From: Oscillospiraceae bacterium
GTDB lineage: Bacteria; Bacillota_A; Clostridia; Oscillospirales; CAG-272
Length of the DNA stretch: 49,049 bases
Assembly (NCBI GenBank): GCA_015063335.1
Contig: SVUH01000008.1
Span: 1 to 49,049 of the forward strand
Direction: 5' to 3'
The position numbers and the translations under genes are program-made. This document shows, one piece after another, positions 43,046-49,049 of this stretch; the first letter of the stretch is position 1; every line of letters starts with the position of its first letter. The notes under the pieces were generated by a model. That model was not told the DNA's origin, did not search any database, and saw only the letters and a list, made by a program, of their open reading frames with translations.

Positions 43046-43883
43046 GCTTTTAAAGGTAGACTTTAAGCGCGTATTCAAGGATAAGCTGTTTTTAGTAGTA
43101 TGCATTTTAGCGGGTGTGTTCGCAGTGGTCACTCCGCTTTTATACGTAGCGATCTTCGGTTCTATCGGTGTCGAAACGAATGAAATGAGCGAAACGCTTG
43201 AAGCGTTAGGAATGGCAATAAACGCAAAGTCCATGTTCTTCCAGTCTTTCTCGCTTGGAAACAACCTCGGACTTATACTCCCCGTTCTTCTCGCCATCAT
43301 TCTCTGCAAGGACTTTGCTCATGGAACCGTCCGCAACAAGATAATAAGCGGAAAAAGCCGCACGTCGATCTTTTTGTCAATGTATTCGGTATGCTTTTGC
43401 GTGCTTTTTGGCGCAATGGTGCTGCATGCACTTCTTACCATGCTCATAAGCCTGATATTCTTCCCCTATCAGTCAACTGAGTTTGTCGCTTCGGATATAG
43501 GATATTTTCTGCTTTCGCTGCTCTTTGAAGCTCTGATTTACGTTTTCGTAGCTGCGCTCGTCAGTTTTCTTTGCGCATGTACGAAGAATATGGGACTTGC
43601 GATCGTCGGCTACGTTGCGGTCGTAATGATAATGAGCGTCCTTACCTCTATATTGCAATTCGGCGCGCTCATGGTGCCCGTCGCGGACGGCGGAGATTCG
43701 GTTGCGCTTAAGGTTATTGAATTTTTGCAGGACATAAACCTTTTCAATTTCAGCACTGTCATTGGCGTTGGCACTAAATATTCGGCACGCGAGGTGCTCT
43801 GCTGTATTCTCTCCCCCACCATACTTTCGGCAGGAATCACGCTTCTCGGAATCTTCAAATTCAAGAAGAAGGATATTAAATAA
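43038..43883 (+). CDS. ABC-2 type permease
   Basis: 281 residues with about six membrane helices: LFLVVCILAGVFAVV, a large outside loop, NNLGLILPVLLAIILCKDF, then FAHGTVRNKIISGKSRTSIF, a common ABC-2 motif, and four more helices. Partner of the preceding ATPase, exporting an unknown compound, perhaps an antimicrobial peptide. RBS GTAGGAGG lies in the end of the ATPase gene. Confidence 0.88.
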   Translation: MLKLLKVDFKRVFKDKLFLVVCILAGVFAVVTPLLYVAIFGSIGVETNEMSETLEALGMAINAKSMFFQSFSLGNNLGLILPVLLAIILCKDFAHGTVRNKIISGKSRTSIFLSMYSVCFCVLFGAMVLHALLTMLISLIFFPYQSTEFVASDIGYFLLSLLFEALIYVFVAALVSFLCACTKNMGLAIVGYVAVVMIMSVLTSILQFGALMVPVADGGDSVALKVIEFLQDINLFNFSTVIGVGTKYSAREVLCCILSPTILSAGITLLGIFKFKKKDIK

Positions 43884-43891
43884 GTAACATA

Positions 43892-43925
43892 AAAATCCAC
43901 TTTTACCGCGGTAAAAGTGGATTTT
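43892..43925. terminator. Palindromic terminator of the ABC operon
   Basis: A 34-base perfect palindrome (17 bp each side, centre CCGCGG) followed by T-run; also serves the monooxygenase gene on the other strand. Confidence 0.85.
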
Positions 43926-43938
43926 TTAATATTCATTA

Positions 43939-44229
43939 TTAACCTTTTATTTCAAACTCCCCAAGCGTTGTCGTCTTGATATAGTCGCCCTTTAACTCGC
44001 GAAGACGAGCCATGTGGGGCTGTTCGATATGTATTTGCTGGTGGCGCTTTGACTCCCAAGCCTCAATAAGCAAGAGCTCGTTTTCATCAGATTCGGAAAA
44101 ATAATACTCGTAACGAATACAGCCGTCCTCTGCGAGTATAGCGGAGAGTATTCCCTCCTTTTTCACCGCCTCGACAAACGCCTCTCTCTTTTCGGGGTAA
44201 CAATCGAATTTTACGTATATGGTATACAT
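43939..44229 (-). CDS. Putative quinol monooxygenase (ABM family)
   Basis: 96 residues of the dimeric alpha/beta antibiotic biosynthesis monooxygenase fold: YVKFDCYPEKREAFVEA, GCIRYEYYFSESDENELLLIEAWES, HIEQPHMARLRELK. This is the YgiN-like group acting on quinols or only sensing. RBS AAAAGGAGATC. Stands alone at the edge of the second accessory region. Confidence 0.85.
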   Translation of the reverse strand: MYTIYVKFDCYPEKREAFVEAVKKEGILSAILAEDGCIRYEYYFSESDENELLLIEAWESKRHQQIHIEQPHMARLRELKGDYIKTTTLGEFEIKG

Positions 44230-44416
44230 TTCTGATCTCCTTTTGTTTTATTTAGTTTCATTATAACACGATCTTTACAAAATGTAAAGTACGCTATGAT
44301 ATTTTTCCTCGCGATTTGTAGAGGTCAGCGCCTTCGACGCCCCGCAAAAACCTCTCGTGAGAGACGGGCTGTCGTGGGCGCCAGCCCCTACCGTTATTTA
44401 GAGAAAGCAACTACCT
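44230..44416. other. Intergenic repeat debris
   Basis: No supported gene. Contains GAGGTCAGCGCC, then GGGCGCCAGCCCCTAC (near 44376), which matches the GTAGGGGC type of repeat at 46165. Together with the fragment that follows it forms a gene-poor stretch to 44603. Confidence 0.5.
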
Positions 44417-44578
44417 CTAATTGTAACGGTCGTAATCTTCAATCGCCCGTCCAATATCATCAGCACACTTTTTGCATATATCGTACCCCTTTTCCAATGC
44501 ATCATCAAGGGGCATCGTCGTATAATAAACCATATTAGAGCAATTAGGGTACGAAAAAGATATTTTTTGAGTTTTGCA
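44417..44578 (-). pseudogene. C-terminal fragment of a Cys-containing protein
   Basis: A 53-codon open stretch, without a plausible start, ends SYPNCSNMVYYTTMPLDDAL, EKGYDICKKCADDIG and a stop. The pattern C-x-M-TLDDAL-x-GYxxCKKC is a small zinc-binding tail found at the end of several secreted or nuclease proteins. Its 5' end runs into the 50-bp junction repeat at 44551-44600, so the rest of the gene has been replaced. Confidence 0.5.
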
Positions 44579-44600
44579 TTAAGGATTCGAACTCAAACGG
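44551..44600 (-). repeat. 50-bp tRNA-end-like junction repeat, copy 1
   Basis: Read on the minus strand: CCGTTTGAGTTCGAATCCTT, then AATGCAAAACTCAAAAAATA and TCTTTTTCGT. GTTCGAATCC is a tRNA T-arm sequence. It starts three bases past the stop of the 131-residue gene. A second 50-bp copy is at 45663-45712. Confidence 0.7.
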
Positions 44601-44603
44601 GTT

Positions 44604-44999
44604 TTATGATATAGCTTTTTCTGAAAGCTCTGCTATTTTATCGGTTACGTAAGTAAGCGCAGCATACTTATCATCTGAGGAAATATCAGCATCACTAATA
44701 TATGCCATATTGTTAACAAACGCCGCCTGTATATCGTTCATCGTTCTCCAATTTGGAGTTTGAATATCATTATACATTTTTTCATAAAACTCGAGTATTT
44801 TCTGAATCGTTTTCTCACGTTCTGCAACAACTTTGGCTATTGAATTCGCTTTTGCCTGCGCTCCAAGATCGGGCGAGGGGCCTTCTATTGACTTCACGCT
44901 TTGCAGTTGCTTCAATGCTTCATCTACATGTGCCGTTTCTTTGCTCAATTCTCGGATTGCATCAAATATCTCTTTCACTGTTAAATTATCCTTTTCCAT
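44604..44999 (-). CDS. Hypothetical helical protein (131 residues)
   Basis: Soluble, alpha-helical, no Cys: MEKDNLTVKEIFDAIRELSK then a heptad-like stretch and AEREKTIQKILEFYEKMYND. I recognise no family. RBS GAGGAGAA. It follows an XRE regulator after 20 bases on the same strand, the arrangement of small regulator/effector pairs. Confidence 0.6.
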   Translation of the reverse strand: MEKDNLTVKEIFDAIRELSKETAHVDEALKQLQSVKSIEGPSPDLGAQAKANSIAKVVAEREKTIQKILEFYEKMYNDIQTPNWRTMNDIQAAFVNNMAYISDADISSDDKYAALTYVTDKIAELSEKAIS

Positions 45000-45019
45000 A
45001 TTCTTCTCCTCCCCGAAAA

Positions 45020-45349
45020 TTATTTGCTTACAATTTCAACTTTTATTATCTTTTTGCCATCGCACAGAACCTCTCTCATAACATGATCGTCATTCCACGG
45101 CAATTCTGCACAATGGGAATAGACGATTTCCGTGCGAACGGTTCTTGAAAAAAGTTCGTCAATATAGCATCCGAAAATATCCGCCATCATAGGTAAGAAT
45201 ACAACGTCGGGCGCAGATTTGGCTGTTTCCCATTTTGACACCGCTTGAAAACTAACTCCTAACTTTTCCGCTAACGCTTCTTGCGTCAATCCGCATTTTT
45301 TGCGATACTGATATATGTTTGATGCCAATATTATGTTTATATTTTCCAT
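45020..45349 (-). CDS. XRE-family helix-turn-helix protein
   Basis: 109 residues. HTH at residues 8-60: IYQYRKKCGLTQEALAEKLG, SFQAVSKWETAKSAPDVVFL, MADIFGCYIDELF. The C-terminal 40 residues form a separate small domain ending KKIIKVEIVSK. RBS AGGAGGAAC. First gene of the pair with the 131-residue protein. Confidence 0.88.
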   Translation of the reverse strand: MENINIILASNIYQYRKKCGLTQEALAEKLGVSFQAVSKWETAKSAPDVVFLPMMADIFGCYIDELFSRTVRTEIVYSHCAELPWNDDHVMREVLCDGKKIIKVEIVSK

Positions 45350-45467
45350 GGCGTTCCTCCTGTTTTTGTTGTGTTAATTATAACATATTAAAAATCATTG
45401 CGCAATAAATTAACGGTTGATTTCTTTCGACTGACGGTTGAATTTTGTGACACGTGAAATATATTTA

Positions 45468-45646
45468 GGCACTATGGTAACTCCGCTTCGCTCCGTGATT
45501 CGCACGCTCTACGCCTGACAAGCGAGCTTGTCGATCTCCGAGCGGCGAATGCGAACCTAATTCTGCGTCGCTTCGCTCGCAGAGCGAGCTTTGAAGCGAC
45601 GAGTGCCCCAGCCAAACAGAAAAGCCACCCGATTGGGTGGCTTTTC
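45468..45646. repeat. tRNA-end-linked repeat, copy A
   Basis: Begins GGCACTATGGTAACTCCGCT and ends GAGTGCCCCAGCCA, so GGCACT/AGTGCC form terminal inverted repeats. GTGCCCCAGCCA equals the 3' end of the tRNA-Gln at 48520 (acceptor strand, discriminator and CCA). Inside are GCGAGC/GCTCGC hairpins. It is followed at 45620-45645 by a terminator (AAAAGCCACCC, GATT, GGGTGGCTTTT). Fills most of the 355 bases between 45349 and 45705. Confidence 0.8.
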
Positions 45647-45662
45647 GTTTTGTATAAAGCCT

Positions 45663-45712
45663 ACGAAAAAGATATTTTTTGCGTTTTGCCACTAGGATTT
45701 GACCTCAAACGG
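45663..45712 (-). repeat. 50-bp tRNA-end-like junction repeat, copy 2
   Basis: Minus strand: CCGTTTGAGGTCAAATCCTA, then GTGGCAAAACGCAAAAAATA and TCTTTTTCGT. Same length as copy 1 with only a few differences. It overlaps the last codons of the 113-residue membrane protein gene. Confidence 0.7.
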
Positions 45713-46046
45713 ATTTTTGCAAAAACTCAAACAACATTTCCCAAAGTTTTATCATTGGGATGGATAAAACAACTGCGAACAGGTACTCCGAAAGCCAAAT
45801 CGATTTTGTAAAACGGAGCTTTTCGGAAAGTTTAATATTTAGAATAAGCATAGCAATCAAGCCAAGCAAAGCAACGATACCGCAAAGAATGCAAAACGGT
45901 ATAAATCTTGGGTATTGCATAGAACTGTCTAACGAAATTGCCATAGCCAAGCCCAACAAGTTTAAAAGACATTCTAACCCTAAACTTAAAAATGCGGCGT
46001 TTGCCAATATTGTAATAGGAAGGTAAATAAAGGTTGTTTTTTTCAT
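45705..46046 (-). CDS. Small membrane protein (113 residues)
   Basis: Three to four hydrophobic helices: TFIYLPITILANAAFLSLGL, CLLNLLGLAMAISL, FCILCGIVALLGLIAMLIL, and LFAVVLSIPMIKLWEML. No known family. Leader AGAAAGGCGGTGG resembles those of the genes at 46930 and 47829 (AAAGGCTG). Its 3' end lies in the 50-bp junction repeat. Confidence 0.6.
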   Translation of the reverse strand: MKKTTFIYLPITILANAAFLSLGLECLLNLLGLAMAISLDSSMQYPRFIPFCILCGIVALLGLIAMLILNIKLSEKLRFTKSIWLSEYLFAVVLSIPMIKLWEMLFEFLQKSV

Positions 46047-46164
46047 ATCCCCACCGCCTTTCTGCGTTTAGTATAGCACATTTCCGCCCGAAAATCAACT
46101 GCAAATCGGGAATTTGAGGGGGGAGGATTTTGGGTTGCGCATCAACAGAAGGCTCTGCCTAACC

Positions 46165-46334
46165 GTAGGGGCGAACTGTGTTCGCCCGCGGGCGTTCAAA
46201 GAACGCCCCTACGAGATAGAATCGAAATTCCGTTAATATCTCGGTAGGGGAGGGGCTTGCTCCTCCCGAAAAAATATCTGATCTTAAAGAACGGGAGCAC
46301 CAAGGCGCTCCCCTGCCGCTGACAAAGGAGAATG
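46165..46334. repeat. G/C-rich REP-like inverted repeats
   Basis: Starts with GTAGGGGCG...CGCCCCTAC, a hairpin of about 48 bases with inner GGGCGTTC/GAACGCCC, followed by GTAGGGGAGGGGC and GGGAGC/GCTCCC pieces. A partial match is at 44376. It occupies a 371-base gap with no gene. Confidence 0.6.
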
Positions 46335-46340
46335 CGCGCG

Positions 46341-46405
46341 TTAGTGCCCCAGCCAACGCAAAAAGGACGCCGTTTGGTGTCCTTTGTGTTGTCTCTTCTG
46401 ACCTT
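46341..46405 (+). repeat. tRNA-end fragment plus terminator, copy B
   Basis: AGTGCCCCAGCCA (46343-46355) then hairpin AAAGGACGCC, GTTT, GGTGTCCTTT and TTGTGTTG, then TTCTGACCTTAATAGATGCA, a segment that recurs at 47339-47359 after copy C. It ends close to the stop codon of the 170-residue gene. Confidence 0.7.
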
Positions 46406-46417
46406 AATAGATGCAAT

Positions 46418-46930
46418 TCAAAAAACCTTACATTCGTACATTATAGAATGATACGCAAAAACAATTTGATCTTTCTTGCCGTGTAAAACAACAAGATAAA
46501 ATTCATCTCCCTCAGATGAAATGTCGAAAGGTGTTTTCACTGAAGTACATCTTCCGTATTTTGCGAAATATACTACGTCAACCGTGTGTCTGCCTTCCGA
46601 ATAATTTTTCGGCACTTCTCCCTTGGATATACGGCTAACAGTATCTTTAACAATAGAAAATGCTCCTTGTTTAACCAAGCACATCTTAATAATATCACGA
46701 ACGATTTTATATATGAAAAAAGCGGGAGCGATTGTACACATCAAAGCCAATATAATTCCTAAAACGAGTATGTTTTTTGCCACATATACACACGCCACAA
46801 AAAGCGGAACAAAAATCAGCAACGTAACAATAAGCAAAACCACATCGGGAATCATTTCTTCCTTTGCCCATCGAACAAGCTCTTTTTGACAGCTTTCGCG
46901 AGTTAAGATATTTTTAGATTCTTTTGTCAT
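46418..46930 (-). CDS. Hypothetical membrane protein (170 residues)
   Basis: Two hydrophobic helices near residues 26-70 (VVLLIVTLLIFVPLFVACVY and LVLGIILALMCTIAPAFF), flanked by a short N-terminal helix and a C-terminal beta-rich cytoplasmic domain (RHTVDVVYFAKYGRC to FYLVVLHGKKDQIVFAYHS). I recognise no family. ATG 46930 has AAAGGCTG upstream; the frame opens to 46966. Confidence 0.6.
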   Translation of the reverse strand: MTKESKNILTRESCQKELVRWAKEEMIPDVVLLIVTLLIFVPLFVACVYVAKNILVLGIILALMCTIAPAFFIYKIVRDIIKMCLVKQGAFSIVKDTVSRISKGEVPKNYSEGRHTVDVVYFAKYGRCTSVKTPFDISSEGDEFYLVVLHGKKDQIVFAYHSIMYECKVF

Positions 46931-47074
46931 AAAAAACAGCCTTTCATCATTTTCGTCTGCTATCAAGCCAACTGTAATAATTCTCTAACAGCTTTTTGCA
47001 AGAAAAGTTTTTGAAAATTATTTGTTGAGAGTATTATAACATAAATTCAGAAAAATGTAAAGAAAAATATGTTT

Positions 47075-47331
47075 GGCACTAGGGTAACTCCGCTTCGCTC
47101 CGTGATTCGCACGCTCTGTCTCGCTGTGGCTCGGTCACGCTCGCGTTCTGACATCACACCGTGATGTCATTCATTACGCTCACGCCGCTTCGCTACCTGA
47201 CAAGCGAGCTTGTCGATCTCCGAGCGGCGAATGCGAACCTAATTCTGCGTCGCTTCGCTCGCAGAGCGAGCTTCGAAGCGACGAGTGCCCCAGCCAAACA
47301 GAAAAGCCACCCGATTGGGTGGCTTTTCTGT
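47075..47331. repeat. tRNA-end-linked repeat, copy C (long form)
   Basis: Same ends as copy A (GGCACTAGGGTAACTCCGCT and GAGTGCCCCAGCCA) and the same terminator (47302-47327), but with an extra middle block that has GACATCACACCGTGATGTC and GGCTCGGTCACGC; on the minus strand this block matches the 90-bp insert beside tRNA-Arg. It fills most of the 431-base gap 46931-47361. Open frames across it are by-products of the repeat. Confidence 0.8.
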
Positions 47332-47361
47332 TTGTGTGTTCTGACCTTAATAGATGCAACC

Positions 47362-47829
47362 TTATTTCTTTCCAAGTTCTTCGTTTTGAATTTGCTTTCG
47401 CAGCTCTTCTTTTTCCAATTCAAGTCTTGTCTTAATTGTTTTTCCGTATTTGACCTTAAAAATCACATTACCAACAACATAGGCAAGTATATACGGAATA
47501 ATACTACACAACTTGGCGTATGACGAAAAGAAAAATATAAAAGGAAATACAAACGGAATCAATCCATAAAATGAATATCTCGTATATTTGTACTGTTCAT
47601 TCAATTCGTCATCGGTCAATCTGACAGTGTTACCTGTTGTGTATGCAGTATCACCGGTTGAACTTCTATGAAAATCTACTTTGAACATCGGGGCTTGAAC
47701 GAGCATTAGTACAATAAGAAATACAGGTACAACTGACAGAAAATCAATAGTGATATTAGTTCGAAAGGCAAATAATAACACTATATTTATAACAATGTGA
47801 ACGATATAGTAAATGCTAAATTTTTTCAT
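47362..47829 (-). CDS. Hypothetical membrane protein (155 residues)
   Basis: Helices at about 7-22, 28-45, 90-105 and 108-125 (YIVHIVINIVLLFAF, VVPVFLIVLMLV, GLIPFVFPFIFFF, IIPYILAYVVGNVIF), with a charged coiled-coil-like tail LELEKEELRKQIQNEELGKK. No family recognised. RBS AGAAAGGCTG. Its stop is three bases past the conserved TTCTGACCTTAATAGATGCA junction. Confidence 0.6.
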   Translation of the reverse strand: MKKFSIYYIVHIVINIVLLFAFRTNITIDFLSVVPVFLIVLMLVQAPMFKVDFHRSSTGDTAYTTGNTVRLTDDELNEQYKYTRYSFYGLIPFVFPFIFFFSSYAKLCSIIPYILAYVVGNVIFKVKYGKTIKTRLELEKEELRKQIQNEELGKK

Positions 47830-47849
47830 GTTCCAGCAGCCTTTCTGAT

Positions 47850-48215
47850 TTATTTGTTACCTTGATTTGCATTTTGCTTAGCCGTTTGAATAGAGCGGAC
47901 AAGCAAAAATCTTATAGTTGAACAGTTCTTATCAAGCGATTTATGCCTTATTTCATCTATATACTCGCTTCTCCAAAGCATTTCAAGCCATTTGCTCGTT
48001 TCATTTGTTTCTTTGAGCGCAATTTCAAGTTTTGCGATAAAGTCGGCGCGGCTATGAGCGTATTTGCTTTCGGCAATATTGGCGCAAATACTTGTCGCGC
48101 TTCTGCCGATTTGATTGGAGATAACGGTTTCGTGCTTTGAGCGTAACTCTTTTGTCAGCTTCAAAACTTCTACGGATAATTCCATAGACAGAGCACCGAG
48201 CTTATCCTCTTTCAT
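47850..48215 (-). CDS. Four-helix-bundle protein (23S rRNA IVS / Avd-like family)
   Basis: 121 residues, four amphipathic helices: LSMELSVEVLKLTKELRS, VISNQIGRSATSICANIAES, RADFIAKLEIALKETNETSKWLEML, and CSTIRFLLVRSIQTAKQN. The IGRSATSICANIAE and ALKETNETxxWLE motifs are diagnostic of the family (TIGR02436). Relatives occur in 23S rRNA intervening sequences and as accessory proteins of diversity-generating retroelements; there is no reverse transcriptase here. ATG 48215 fits AAAGGTGG; the frame opens at GTG 48221. Confidence 0.85.
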   Translation of the reverse strand: MKEDKLGALSMELSVEVLKLTKELRSKHETVISNQIGRSATSICANIAESKYAHSRADFIAKLEIALKETNETSKWLEMLWRSEYIDEIRHKSLDKNCSTIRFLLVRSIQTAKQNANQGNK

Positions 48216-48287
48216 AACCACACCACCTTTCCAAATCCAATTATACCATACTTTCGGTTAAAAATCAACTATCAATTAGCGTATCGA

Positions 48288-48487
48288 ATGAACGGCAACC
48301 GCTCCGTTTGCGCGAAGCGCAACATCGTTGATGCGAAGCATCACATCATTAGGCGCAAGCCCACATCATTTGAGGCAACGCCTCAACCTCGTTCATTTGT
48401 GCCGAAAATGAATAACGATGTTCTCGCTTCGCTCGAAATGATGTTGACCTTCGGTCAAATGATGTTGTGCCTGTCGGCACAAATGAA
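48288..48487. repeat. Array of small hairpins separated by CATCATT/ATGATG
   Basis: About eight short inverted repeats in 200 bases: TTTGCGCGAAGCGCAA, GATGCGAAGCATC, GGCGCAAGCC, GAGGCAACGCCTC, TGTGCC/GGCACA, CGCTTCGCTCG, GACCTTCGGTC. Between the first hairpins the spacer is CATCATT, later ATGATGT, so the array is roughly mirror-symmetric. No gene. Confidence 0.7.
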
Positions 48488-48519
48488 AAAATCCTGAAAG
48501 CGATGCTTTCAGGATTTTT
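48488..48519 (-). terminator. Terminator of tRNA-Gln
   Basis: Stem AATCCTGAAAGC / GCTTTCAGGATT with a short loop; on the minus strand a T-run follows, directly after the tRNA CCA end. Confidence 0.85.
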
Positions 48520-48595
48520 TGGCTGGGGCACTAGGATTCGAACCTAGGTAATGACGGAGTCAGAGTCCGTTGCCTTACCGCTTGGCGATGCCCCA
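48520..48595 (-). tRNA. tRNA-Gln (anticodon CTG)
   Basis: Acceptor TGGGGCA/TGCCCCA with U1-A72, D arm GCC..GGC, anticodon stem ACGGA/TCCGT around CTCTGAC (anticodon CTG), T arm CTAGG-TTCGAAT-CCTAG, discriminator G and encoded CCA. The T-arm and CCA end are echoed in repeats A, B and C, which carry the fragment in the opposite orientation. Confidence 0.93.
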
Positions 48596-48699
48596 TTGAC
48601 AAAGCGTATTATATCATAAACACTTTCGTTTGTCAAGTGCTTTTTTTATTTTTTTCTTTTTTATTTCTTTCTCGCCTTTATACGCAATAATAATCCGAG

Positions 48700-48910
48700 C
48701 GTAAACATGTTGACCGATAAAATTTATAAGTTCGCACAAAACTCCGTCATCGTTAGCCTTCCCTTGTGAGGGAAGGGGGACCGCTTGCGGTGGATGAGTA
48801 GTAAAGAATGAATTTAAATCAAGGACACCTCATCCGTCGGCTATCGCCGACACCTTCTCCCGCTGGAGAAGGCTCATTGTTACAACAACGTTAGGCTGAA
48901 AGATTTTATT
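48700..48910 (+). repeat. 211-bp dispersed hairpin repeat, copy 2 (arms exchanged)
   Basis: Flanks align base for base with copy 1 at an offset of 23846 (left: TAAAATTTATAA; right: ATTGTTACAACA). The 120-base core (48755-48874) has the two arms exchanged and inverted relative to copy 1, while the central AATGAATTT spacer keeps the original orientation. The gap between tRNA-Gln and this copy (48596-48699) holds no gene. Confidence 0.85.
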
Positions 48911-48921
48911 TGCATTTTATA

Positions 48922-49049
48922 CAAAAAGAGCCTTACCGCAAAAGGCAGGCTCTTCGCCGCGAGTGCCGTGTGAACGCATTAGAGGAACCCTGTACTCCAG
49001 GGCGGTGTCCTATCTCCGCTTTACTGCTCCCAACGTCCTCATCAGCGCG
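48922..49049 (-). ncRNA. ssrS: 3' part of a structured RNA, possibly 6S RNA, with terminator
   Basis: No open frame with a ribosome site. On the minus strand an intrinsic terminator (GAGCCT..AGGCTC then TTTTT, 48922-48953) closes a GC-rich region. The segment CACCGCCCTGGAGTACAGGG, then TTCC, and further on CACGGCACTCGCGGCG recalls the second half of E. coli 6S RNA (CACCUUGAACCAAGGGUU...GCGGCGGCAUCUC). The 5' half lies outside the window. If it is not 6S it is another highly structured RNA with its own terminator. Confidence 0.45.

Noticed and set aside
42119..43883. Complete antimicrobial peptide immunity or biosynthesis cluster
   Set aside because: Only the ATPase and permease are present; no precursor peptide, modifying enzyme or two-component system is adjacent.
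45465..45692. Open frame of 75 codons on the minus strand
   Set aside because: It runs through the tRNA-end-linked repeat and its terminator; no ribosome site and translation is a by-product of the repeat.
44551..45712. Integron attC cassette array
   Set aside because: The tRNA-like junctions lack attC core sites (GTTRRRY and inverse core) and no integron integrase is present; the tRNA-end explanation fits better.
47193..47423. Open frames on both strands around 47161-47523
   Set aside because: They cross repeat copy C and its terminator and share peptide pieces with the frame at 45465, as expected from repeated non-coding DNA.
47850..48215. Diversity-generating retroelement
   Set aside because: The four-helix-bundle protein resembles Avd, but there is no reverse transcriptase, template repeat or variable repeat.

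Overview
The window looks like part of a Clostridia chromosome (Bacillota), most likely an uncultured anaerobic gut lineage. Evidence: GGAGG ribosome binding sites, TTGACA or TTGCAA/TATAAT promoters with 17-bp spacers, frequent TTG and GTG starts, and a typical gene set (TepA, DUF1385 protein, RF2, DUF6472, YitT, type III glutamine synthetase, rubrerythrin, PduL). No rRNA, CRISPR array, transposase, integrase or phage structural gene was seen.

Layout. 0-10.3 kb: end of a probable Fe-S scaffold gene, pduL, tepA, a broken GH43 gene, an anchored protein, citrate synthase, a Ca2+-type P-ATPase, a leucine-rich-repeat lipoprotein and a DUF1385 membrane protein. 10.5-17.7 kb: prfB, a degenerate PTS enzyme I-like protein, tRNA-Arg with a duplicated 3' end, a DUF2974 hydrolase, a DUF6472-ruvX-cca run, and pyruvate kinase. 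17.7-22.6 kb: cell-surface glycan genes (GT8; polytopic membrane protein, GlfT-like GT2 and UDP-galactopyranose mutase), pointing to galactofuranose.

22.7-26.3 kb is an AT-rich accessory island: an XRE regulator divergent from an unknown membrane protein with a palindrome over its -35 box, a beta-repeat protein, two related Cys-rich microproteins, a truncated HAD gene and a 211-bp repeat. 26.3-28.0 kb is a decayed carbohydrate locus: an OYE/deacetylase chimera with a stop codon, a truncated isomerase, and a still ordered promoter region with helically phased repeats. 28-43.9 kb returns to core genes: PHP phosphatase, YitT, glycerophosphodiesterase plus deacetylase, glutamine synthetase III, KDPG aldolase, a TPP enzyme plus RfbH-type dehydrase (possibly a yersiniose-like branched sugar), tcdA, prmC-ddl, hpt-rubrerythrin, and an ABC-2 exporter.

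44.2-48.6 kb is a second accessory region of short minus-strand genes (XRE pair, small membrane proteins, four-helix-bundle protein). They are separated by repeats carrying tRNA-3'-end fragments followed by terminators; the region ends at tRNA-Gln. 48.6-49.05 kb holds a second copy of the 211-bp repeat, whose arms are exchanged relative to the first copy, and the 3' part of a structured RNA that may be 6S RNA.

The strongest candidates for something undescribed are the cassette-like tRNA-end repeats, the arm-swapped repeat pair, and the PtsI-like pseudoenzyme. Functional names come from remembered family motifs; no database search was possible.
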